Positions 57,384 through 64,000 of a stretch of 64,000 nt of DNA are shown here, one piece after another. The stretch is taken from the NCBI RefSeq assembly GCF_904846285.1, contig NZ_CAJHAD010000017.1, positions 1-64,000 on the forward strand, in the 5' to 3' direction. Both the position numbers and the translations under genes were made by a program. Under the pieces are notes generated by a model. That model was given only the letters and a program-made list of their open reading frames with translations. It searched no databases and was not told the origin of the DNA. Numbering within the stretch: the stretch's first letter is position 1; every line of letters begins with the position of its first letter. Source of the stretch: Psychrobacter immobilis (lineage in GTDB: Bacteria > Pseudomonadota > Gammaproteobacteria > Pseudomonadales > Moraxellaceae).

Positions 57384-57833
57384 TTGCACACTAAATATAA
57401 AATCTTAAAAGTATTACTGCTCTGGCTATTAAAATTCTTTGTACCACCTTTGGTAGGCGCTATATTTTTGGCGGTAATTAATTATATATCGACTTTTGAT
57501 ACCGTACTTTGGGGCTATGCGACGTTACTTGAGAACATAAGAATATCTATAATACTATTAGTAGGCACTATAGTTACCTTTTACGTTTATTATGTATTGG
57601 CTTACCTCGTATTCTTCTTATATCTGATTGTTTTGGAAAAAATAAAGAAACTTAGCTTAGTAATCGTGATGGTCAGTGGTTTTATTTACGGACTGATACC
57701 ACTTCTATTTGACCATAAAAGCCTAGAGTCAATTTTGATAGTGGTCGTTATCGCCATCAGCGGCGCGATGTGTGCGGCTTGCTATTACTATTTGGATAAG
57801 AGATTTAGATCGTTATATTTAGCAAAAAATTAG
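57384..57833 (+). CDS. small multi-pass membrane protein, unknown
   Basis: 149 residues with four likely membrane segments (about 8-30, 50-70, 72-88 and 93-135, the last long enough for two). Starts with TTG; AGGA lies about 11 nt upstream. No motif recognised. A 9-bp hairpin (TAGAGCATC/GATGCTCTA, 57831-57868) overlaps its end. Confidence 0.55.
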   Translation: MHTKYKILKVLLLWLLKFFVPPLVGAIFLAVINYISTFDTVLWGYATLLENIRISIILLVGTIVTFYVYYVLAYLVFFLYLIVLEKIKKLSLVIVMVSGFIYGLIPLLFDHKSLESILIVVVIAISGAMCAACYYYLDKRFRSLYLAKN

Positions 57834-57913
57834 AGCATCAGAATGTATAAAGCGCATAGGATGCTCTACAGCACAGCTGGAGTTTCAACCAGTACCTTTT
57901 TAATAGCGACAAA

Positions 57914-58660
57914 TTAATTCGTCTGCTTCTTTAAGATAAGGTCTATATTCTTATCTTCTAACATAGAAGGCATATTCATTTTGCCATCTAAGATGTCGCC
58001 TGCTTGATTAATCTCATAACAAGTCTTCACGACAGTCTCTTCTCCTGCTGACTGGTCCGAATATTCAAAGGTATCGCACAGCCAAGCCGTGTCGGACGTG
58101 GCTTTGGTCAATGACCATGACGATTTGATGTTATCAAAAATATTGTTATAAGTAGCTTTTGGGATATAGTTTTGCGATGCGCCAAGCTTGGCATATTTTG
58201 GTATCGGTTTAGATTTGCTGACTATGGTATCTATCTCATAGTCTTCATTGATAAGGTATAAGTAGATCTGTAGAGGATTTGAGGAATAATAATGCTCCTT
58301 TGGGAAATAAATATTCGGTGCATCCCCTAATTTGTAGATATTTTGAATCTTAGCAGATTTAACCGCTTTGCCGTCGAGCTCAGTATCTCCGGTTTTCACT
58401 GTTTTAAGTCGCAGTTCATGAGCGTCCTCCGGATTTACGGACACGAAGGTAAAGTCCACGTCTTCCATTAATTTAATCAGCACTGATGCCACAGGGTATT
58501 GACCTTTTGCTATCGCGCTTTTATCAGCTTTGCTGATTGACGCAACGTCATCACCAACGGCTGAGTGGGCTTTGTTTTGGCTATGAGCCGTACCCTCTAT
58601 GGCCGCCAAAGCAAAACTACTCGAAAACAATAGGGTAAACCCTAACCATAATTTCAACAT
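57914..58660 (-). CDS. predicted exported protein of unknown function
   Basis: 248 residues with a clear signal peptide ('MLKLWLGFTLLFSSSFALAAIEG', cleavage near residue 19). The mature part contains two Cys ('TAWLCDTFEYS', 'VVKTCYEIN') that may pair, and the rest is Lys/Asp-rich. I do not recognise the family. It ends the cargo stretch before the ATPase gene and is on the opposite strand to the restriction operon. Confidence 0.65.
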   Translation of the reverse strand: MLKLWLGFTLLFSSSFALAAIEGTAHSQNKAHSAVGDDVASISKADKSAIAKGQYPVASVLIKLMEDVDFTFVSVNPEDAHELRLKTVKTGDTELDGKAVKSAKIQNIYKLGDAPNIYFPKEHYYSSNPLQIYLYLINEDYEIDTIVSKSKPIPKYAKLGASQNYIPKATYNNIFDNIKSSWSLTKATSDTAWLCDTFEYSDQSAGEETVVKTCYEINQAGDILDGKMNMPSMLEDKNIDLILKKQTN

Positions 58661-59035
58661 AATTATCCTAAGCTTAGTAGAGCTATTAAAAATTCATTAT
58701 ACAGAGCGTAGGCTCGGCTTTTAAATCTGAAAAGCGTTAAAAATCCAGCCTATACAAATAGATATTAACGAGCATAACGGCTACGTCCTTTGGGTAACGT
58801 GCAACGGTGGCGGTTTTTTGTTACCTTTTTTATATAGTCGATACACTTCAAAGTTGTTATACCAGTAGGGTATTTAAACCTATATAACAGTTTTATTTTC
58901 AGCTGAATAGTGGTATCAGACGAAATGCGACTATCTATAGCGATTGCTAACGACTCACTGCTATACTGACTCAATATAGTTTGACCCTTTATCGATAAAT
59001 CCTGCAAATGTAAAGCGTAAATCTTGGACATAAAA
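58661..59035. other. divergent intergenic region before the ATPase gene
   Basis: About 375 bp. It holds the degenerate repeat at 58708-58755 and a GGTAAC...GTTACC pair (58793-58798 and 58820-58825) followed by T's. A minus-strand open frame across it overlaps the ATPase gene and has no family features. The promoter for the ATPase should lie here, but I see no clear boxes. Confidence 0.45.
58708..58755. repeat. degenerate relative of the palindromic repeat at 55802
   Basis: GTAGGCTCGGCTTTTAA (58708-58724) and TTAAAAATCCAGCCTATAC (58737-58755) are imperfect inverted arms of the same GTAGGCTGG/CCAGCCTAC type, with a larger loop. Confidence 0.5.
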
Positions 59036-60514
59036 ATGGAAATAAAAAAGTTAACGCTAAGTAATTTAGGACGTTTTGAGAACCTTGAAGTAGACTTTGC
59101 CCCGAGTGAGGATAACCAGTCGAATGTTACCGTGTTTATTGGTAATAACGGCGCAGGTAAGACGTCAATACTAGAAGCATTAGCGACTTCCTTAAGTTGG
59201 TTCGTCGCGCGTGTGCGTAGCGAAAAGGGCAACGGTCATGCTATCAATGAACTAGCTGTTATTGATGATGCGCCAGCTGCCAGTATCACTTTGAAGTTAT
59301 CTGATGATATTAAAACCGATAGCGAAGTCGCGCTTTTATCGTATCAATGGACGTTAGTTAAAGCACGGAAGGGTCGCAAGAGTGACAAGCCTAGTAATCT
59401 TAGTGAATTAACTAAACTTGCAGATAACTATCGCCAATTATTAACAGATGATGCTAACACAAGCTTACCTCTGATTGCTTATTATCCTGTCGAGCGTTCA
59501 GTCCTTGATATTCCTTTAAAAATTATGGGCAAACACAGCTTTACTCAGATAGAGGGCTACGAGAGTGCTTTGAATCAAGGCGTAGACTTTCGACGCTTCT
59601 TTGAATGGTTTCGTGAGCGTGAAGATATTGAGAATGAGGAACAAAGTAGAAGAATGGAGTTTTTTCTAGATAATGACTCAAATATCCTGGATAAAATGAA
59701 AATGTTACTTGATGATTATGCCAGTAATGATAATAAAAGAAAGCAGGACGGTGTAGAGGTTATAAAAGATAGTGGCGTAGAATCTATAACAATAAACGTA
59801 AAACATGTATTTGATGAAATAGAACGTATTAAAAGTTCGGAGTTTCGTCTTCAAGACAAACAACTAAACGCGGTTCGAACCGCGATAACAGCTTTTATGC
59901 CAGATTTAAGCAATATCAGAGTACAACGCAAACCTCGTCTACATATGGCTGTTGATAAAAATGGTCGATCACTAAATGTTCTACAACTGTCGCAAGGTGA
60001 GAAGTCTTTAATGGCCTTAGTAGGCGATATCGCCAGACGTTTAGCTATGATGAATCCTGCGCTAGATAGTCCTCTACATGGCGATGGCATTATCTTGATA
60101 GATGAAGTGGATATGCACTTGCATCCTAGTTGGCAGCGCAATCTGGTGCAACGTTTTACCGATACCTTTCCTAACTGCCAAATCGTCCTAAGTACCCATT
60201 CGCCTTTAGTCATTAGCGACCAAAAGGACATTTTAGTCTACTTGTTAAATGATGGAGATATCACCGCATTGCCACCTTTATATGGTGAAGACGTTAATAC
60301 TGTCTTACTAGAAGCAATGGATACCGACATTCGTGATCATGATATTACCGAAAAGCTTGGCAATCTATTAGATGCCATACAGGATGCTGATATTGTCACT
60401 GCTAAGATCCTGCTGAAAAAGTTAGAAAATGAGTTGCCGTCAGGAAATATGGAGCTTGCCAAAGCAAGATTGCTACTTCGTAAAAAGGAGTTACAACTTG
60501 CGAAAAATAACTAA
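59036..60514 (+). CDS. ptuA: AAA/ABC-type ATPase, probable Septu PtuA
   Basis: 492 residues from the ATG at 59036. Seen: SMC/RecF-like N-terminus 'KKLTLSNLGRFENLEVDF', Walker A 'FIGNNGAGKTS' (about residues 34-44), signature 'QLSQGEKSLMALVGDIARRLAM' (about 318), Walker B 'GIILIDEVDMHLHPSWQRNL' (about 352) and the switch His in 'VLSTHSPLVI' (about 386). No TOPRIM domain, so it is not an OLD-type nuclease. It overlaps the HNH gene by 17 bp. An ATPase directly followed by an HNH nuclease is the layout of Septu anti-phage systems. There is no reverse transcriptase, so it is not the retron version. A TTG at 59024 is an alternative start. Confidence 0.75.
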   Translation: MEIKKLTLSNLGRFENLEVDFAPSEDNQSNVTVFIGNNGAGKTSILEALATSLSWFVARVRSEKGNGHAINELAVIDDAPAASITLKLSDDIKTDSEVALLSYQWTLVKARKGRKSDKPSNLSELTKLADNYRQLLTDDANTSLPLIAYYPVERSVLDIPLKIMGKHSFTQIEGYESALNQGVDFRRFFEWFREREDIENEEQSRRMEFFLDNDSNILDKMKMLLDDYASNDNKRKQDGVEVIKDSGVESITINVKHVFDEIERIKSSEFRLQDKQLNAVRTAITAFMPDLSNIRVQRKPRLHMAVDKNGRSLNVLQLSQGEKSLMALVGDIARRLAMMNPALDSPLHGDGIILIDEVDMHLHPSWQRNLVQRFTDTFPNCQIVLSTHSPLVISDQKDILVYLLNDGDITALPPLYGEDVNTVLLEAMDTDIRDHDITEKLGNLLDAIQDADIVTAKILLKKLENELPSGNMELAKARLLLRKKELQLAKNN

Positions 60515-61130
60515 GCAAGTAGGTTTCGAACCACAAAGTTTGACGAGTTGGAAAAAGAGAATAAATAATAAAGACAAGGACTATCTTGGTTTAACTAGCA
60601 CTGAAAAAGATGATATTCGCTCCGCTTGTGCAATGGAACAGTTTTATTTATGTGCTTATTGTTGTAAGCCAATCTCTGGAGCAATTAAAGATTGTATGAA
60701 TGAGCATGTTGTTGCTAGAGATATAGCTCCTAATAGAAGCCTTGATTTCGATAATATAGTAGCAAGCTGTATAACGCCTAATCAATGTGATAGCGCACAT
60801 GGTTCGCAGCCATTACCGCTTACGCCTTTTGACATTGAATGTGAGACAGACTTAACCTTTAAGTTGAGCGGTAGAGTAGAAGGTAAAACTGCCGATGCCA
60901 AAGAAACTATCCGTGTTTTGAATTTAGGTAATAACAATAAATCTTTGGTCGAGCAAAGAAGACAGTTTGTACAAGCCTTATTGTTAGGCGATGGTATTGA
61001 CCCTGACGATGTCATAGATGATAGCGATTTAATTCAAATGGTCATTGATGATTTATCAAAACCAAAAAATGGCAAACTTGAAGCGTTTGCACCAATTGCA
61101 ATAAATGTTTTGAGTCAATGGGTAGCTTAA
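60498..61130 (+). CDS. ptuB: HNH endonuclease, probable Septu PtuB
   Basis: 210 residues from a TTG at 60498. Seen: 'FYLCAYCCKPIS' (Cys52, Cys55), 'NEHVVARDIA' (His70), 'LDFDNIVASC' (Asn86, Cys91), 'NQC' (Cys97) and His101, which fit a zinc-bound HNH fold with the H-N-H residues in order. 'QRRQFVQALLLGD' is a helical tail typical of PtuB-like proteins. The start is decided by AAGGAG 8 nt upstream of the TTG, inside the end of ptuA; an earlier ATG at 60429 lacks such a site. The last base of its stop is the first base of the hsdR ATG (TAATG). Confidence 0.75.
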   Translation: MRKITKQVGFEPQSLTSWKKRINNKDKDYLGLTSTEKDDIRSACAMEQFYLCAYCCKPISGAIKDCMNEHVVARDIAPNRSLDFDNIVASCITPNQCDSAHGSQPLPLTPFDIECETDLTFKLSGRVEGKTADAKETIRVLNLGNNNKSLVEQRRQFVQALLLGDGIDPDDVIDDSDLIQMVIDDLSKPKNGKLEAFAPIAINVLSQWVA

Positions 61131-64000
61131 TGTCTGAAAATAACTATTCAACGCTGAACTTCCAAGAAGAATTTGCCTCAAAAATCCCTGCCTTAACACT
61201 GCTTACTACGCTAGGCTATCAGTTTATTCCACCAAGTGAATGCAACACCATGCGTAGCAGTAAGTTGCTAGCGAATCAAGCGAATGCTAACAAAGCCACC
61301 AACCAAGTGGTGTTATTACCTATCATGCGTGCGTTTTTAGCCAAGCAAACCTTTACGTTTGAAGGCAAGCCACATCATTTATCAGATAGCGCCTTTGATA
61401 AGATCATGCACGAGCTCAACCCAGCGATGAACTTAGGCTTGCAACTTGCCAATGAAACCCTCTATAACGCTATGCTCTATGGCGTGACGGTGACCGAGTT
61501 TATCGATGGCAAAAGAACTTCCCAAACCATCAGCTTGATAGATTGGAATCATATCGATAATAATAGCTTCCACTTTACCGAAGAGCTGGTAGTACAGAAT
61601 GCTGAAGGGACAGGTAATATCATTCCTGATATCGTCTGCTTTGTAAACGGTCTACCGCTAGCAGTGATTGAAGCCAAACGTCCTGATTCGAGTAGAGAGT
61701 GGCAGTCAACCAACGTGCAAGCCGTCTCTCAGCACATTCGTAACCAAGGTCAAAAACAAATCCCGCATCTATTTGCCTATAGCCAGTTATTGCTTGCGGT
61801 GAATGGGCATGACGGTCTGTATGGCACCTGCGGTACGCCTGAAAAGTTTTGGGCAAAATGGGTCGAAGAAGAGATCTCTGAGCCTGAGTTTAATCGTCTA
61901 AAAAATCAAGCACTCAGTCCTGAGCAGATTGAGAATCTGTTTGCTCATCGTCCTACCTCTGCTAAAAAAGAATACCTGTCGCTCATTAGTTCAGGCGAGC
62001 TGGTCGTTACCGATCAAGACCGCCTTATCATTAGCTTATTGCAGCCTGAGCGTTTGCTTGAGATGACGCGCATGTTTACCTTGTTTGATAAAAAGGCGGG
62101 CAAAATCGTTGCCCGTTATCAGCAAGTCTTTGGTATCAAAGCTCTGATTGAACGAATCAGTACCTTTGACGAGAAGGGCGGTCGTGAGGGTGGAGTGATT
62201 TGGCATACCACCGGCAGTGGTAAATCTTTCACGATGGTGTTTTTCTCTAAGGCGCTTATTTGGTTAGAGGAGCTCGCAAAGTGCCGTGTTATTGTCGTCA
62301 CCGACCGTGTTGATCTTGAAACTCAGCTTAGTCAAACCTTTGCGTCAGGCGGCGTACTTAGTGATCGTGATAAAACGGAGGCGATGGCAACCTCTGGTCG
62401 CCGCTTAGCGCAGCAAATAGGTCATGGTAATGAGCGGGTTATATTCTCCATTATTAACAAGTTTGGCTCAGCCGTTAAGTATGAGGAATGCTATAACGAC
62501 AGCCCAAATATCATCGTCATGGTCGATGAAGGTCACCGCAGCCAAAACGGTGAGAATAATATCCGCATGAGCCAGGCTCTGCCAAATGCTGCCTTTATTG
62601 CCTTTACTGGTACGCCACTCCTAAAAGACGATAAGACTGAAAACAAATTCGGTAGCATCATTCACTCTTACACCATGCAGCAAGCGGTCAAAGACAAAAC
62701 CGTTACGCCACTGTTATATGAAGAGCGTATCCCTGAGCTCAATACCAATGACCAAGCCATTGATGCGTGGTTTGACCGTATTACCCAAAAGCTCACCGAT
62801 GATCAAAAATCTGATCTTAAACGTAAGTTTTCTCAGAAAGGTCAAATCTATCAGGTTGAGGGTCGTATCGAGCTGATTGCTCATGATATCTCTGATCATT
62901 TTCAAAACTTTAAACAGCAGCATCTAAAGGGTCAATTGGCTTGTGATTCTAAAGCCTCCGCTATTCGCTATAAGATCGCTTTAGATAAGATTGGCAAAGT
63001 GACCTCTGTGGTTGCTATGTCACCACCTGATACCCGTGAGGGGCATGACACCGTCGATGGCGAATCAAAAGACATCGTCCAAAACTGGTGGCAAGATAAT
63101 GTCGCCAGTCAGTATGGCGGTGATGAAAAAGCGTACACCAAAGCCATTATAGAAGCCTTTAGTACTGATGATGGCCCCGATATTATGATCGTCGTTGATA
63201 AGCTCTTGACTGGTTTTGATGAACCAAAGAACACCGTTCTTTATATCGATAAGCCACTAAAGCAGCATAACCTGATTCAAGCGATTGCGCGGGTGAACCG
63301 CTTGCACGAGAAAAAACGTTTTGGTTATCTAATTGATTATCGGGGCATCTTAAAAGAGCTGGATATTACTATTGAGAAGTACCAAGATTTAGCGGAACGT
63401 ACGCAAGGCGGCTTTGATATCGAAGACCTTAAAGGTCTGTATAACGCTATGGACACTGAGTACAAGCAACTACCAAGGCTACATAATGAGCTGTGGGCGA
63501 TCTTCTCATCAGTAAAAAACAAGCAAGACGGTCAAGCGCTAAGACAAGTGCTAGCGCCAAAGATGCAGGAAGTAGACGGGAGAGTAGTCGATACCAAGCT
63601 TAAAGCGCGTGACGACTTTTATGCTGCCTTGACCGAGTTTTCTAACGCCATGAAGATTGCGTTGCAATCGGCATCTTTCTTTGCAGATAAATCTTTTGAT
63701 AGCAAGCGTGATCGCTACAAGGCCGATCTAAAAGCCTTTATTAATCTACGCAAGCAAGTGCGCGAAGATGCTGATGAGACCATTGATTATGATGAGTACG
63801 AAGCAGATATTCGCAGCTTACTCGACAAGCATATTGCGGGGCTTGAGGTTAAAGAGGCGAAAGGGGCTTACTTGGTCGGCAATTTAGGCAAGGATGTTAA
63901 GCCTGAAGAATTAAGTGATGATGAAGCCCGTAACCAAACCGATAAAATTACAGGTCGTGTTACTAAGATGATTGAGCAAGATTTGGCTGATGATCCGTAT
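61130..64000 (+). CDS. hsdR: type I restriction-modification system, restriction subunit (runs off the window)
   Basis: 957 codons are visible and no stop is reached, so the gene is cut by the window edge. Seen: N-terminal 'STLNFQEEFASKIPALTLLTTLGYQF', a PD-(D/E)xK nuclease with 'PDIVCFVNGLPLAVIEAKRP' (about residues 165-184), Walker A 'WHTTGSGKSFTMVFF' (about residue 360), the DEAD-box-type 'VDEGHRSQ' (about residue 466), 'AFTGTPL', and a later helicase motif 'DKLLTGFDEPKNTVLYIDKPL'. The ATG overlaps the ptuB stop (TAATG), so it is probably translated by re-initiation after ptuB. Confidence 0.95.
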   Translation, partial: MSENNYSTLNFQEEFASKIPALTLLTTLGYQFIPPSECNTMRSSKLLANQANANKATNQVVLLPIMRAFLAKQTFTFEGKPHHLSDSAFDKIMHELNPAMNLGLQLANETLYNAMLYGVTVTEFIDGKRTSQTISLIDWNHIDNNSFHFTEELVVQNAEGTGNIIPDIVCFVNGLPLAVIEAKRPDSSREWQSTNVQAVSQHIRNQGQKQIPHLFAYSQLLLAVNGHDGLYGTCGTPEKFWAKWVEEEISEPEFNRLKNQALSPEQIENLFAHRPTSAKKEYLSLISSGELVVTDQDRLIISLLQPERLLEMTRMFTLFDKKAGKIVARYQQVFGIKALIERISTFDEKGGREGGVIWHTTGSGKSFTMVFFSKALIWLEELAKCRVIVVTDRVDLETQLSQTFASGGVLSDRDKTEAMATSGRRLAQQIGHGNERVIFSIINKFGSAVKYEECYNDSPNIIVMVDEGHRSQNGENNIRMSQALPNAAFIAFTGTPLLKDDKTENKFGSIIHSYTMQQAVKDKTVTPLLYEERIPELNTNDQAIDAWFDRITQKLTDDQKSDLKRKFSQKGQIYQVEGRIELIAHDISDHFQNFKQQHLKGQLACDSKASAIRYKIALDKIGKVTSVVAMSPPDTREGHDTVDGESKDIVQNWWQDNVASQYGGDEKAYTKAIIEAFSTDDGPDIMIVVDKLLTGFDEPKNTVLYIDKPLKQHNLIQAIARVNRLHEKKRFGYLIDYRGILKELDITIEKYQDLAERTQGGFDIEDLKGLYNAMDTEYKQLPRLHNELWAIFSSVKNKQDGQALRQVLAPKMQEVDGRVVDTKLKARDDFYAALTEFSNAMKIALQSASFFADKSFDSKRDRYKADLKAFINLRKQVREDADETIDYDEYEADIRSLLDKHIAGLEVKEAKGAYLVGNLGKDVKPEELSDDEARNQTDKITGRVTKMIEQDLADDPY

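Noticed and set aside
58765-59232. 155-residue minus-strand frame overlapping the start of ptuA
   Set aside because: Its left part is intergenic and its right part is antisense to the conserved Walker A region of ptuA; no family features.
59036-61130. Retron or OLD-family (Gabija-like) interpretation of the ATPase/HNH pair
   Set aside because: No reverse transcriptase or msr/msd is present upstream, the ATPase lacks a TOPRIM domain, and the partner is an HNH protein, not a UvrD helicase.

Overview
The window is a stretch of a gammaproteobacterial chromosome, most likely a Psychrobacter (Moraxellaceae). The reasons are the moderate-to-low GC, the pairing of a DUF1852 protein with a MetE-like core methionine synthase (a pair known from Acinetobacter and relatives), a Slam-type outer-membrane exporter of the kind common in Moraxellaceae, and long low-complexity extensions on housekeeping proteins (NusB, RsmH, FtsI). 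The genus assignment is inference from gene content; no 16S gene is present.

Layout. 0.2-4.6 kb: a two-gene RND efflux pump (adaptor plus inner-membrane pump). 5.1-9.6 kb: a surface-lipoprotein cassette made of a TbpB-barrel-like lipoprotein with a Pro-Thr repeat stalk, its Slam exporter, and an orphan LolC/LolE-like permease. 10.0-13.7 kb: mesX-mesD (oxygen-dependent, folate-independent methionine synthesis), a flavin reductase and a TSUP exporter. 13.8-18.3 kb: a small lipoprotein, then glmU, a small exported protein and glmS (UDP-GlcNAc supply). 18.5-23.1 kb: ribH-nusB-thiL-pgpA and hisF on the minus strand. 23.3-28.3 kb: homoserine kinase fused to a C-terminal DUF7336-like domain, a DUF2007 protein, a YafJ-like amidotransferase, a YchJ protein, a DUF457-type membrane protein and a DUF3025 protein. 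28.7-31.5 kb: acnA behind a structured leader. 31.6-34.4 kb: a HEPN-like/zinc-ribbon protein, a LysE exporter, tRNA-Ala(GGC), tRNA-Glu(TTC) and a small protein. 34.5-36.0 kb: gltX. 36.3-44.8 kb: a partial division/cell-wall cluster, rsmH-ftsL-ftsI-murE-murF-mraY, without mraZ and stopping at mraY. 45.0-48.4 kb: rlmA, a cardiolipin synthase and a SanA/YdcF-like protein. 48.5-51.3 kb: a MITE-like palindromic element, then arsC-arsH-arsB without a visible arsR. 51.8-52.8 kb: a lipoprotein.

53.0-64.0 kb is a defence island. A type I restriction-modification operon (hsdM-hsdS ... hsdR) is split by cargo: four unrecognised genes, a decayed duplicate of the hsdS tail, and a two-gene ATPase/HNH system best explained as Septu (ptuA-ptuB). 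ptuA overlaps ptuB, and the ptuB stop overlaps the hsdR start (TAATG), so Septu and the restriction subunit look translationally coupled. hsdR runs off the end of the window. Palindromic repeats sit on both sides of the cargo.

The most unusual points are Septu wired into the type I operon, the hsdS-tail duplication, the lipoprotein-Slam-Lol permease cassette, the ThrB-DUF7336 fusion, the HEPN/zinc-ribbon protein, the long inverted repeat in the acnA leader, and the paired hairpins around the gene between glmU and glmS.
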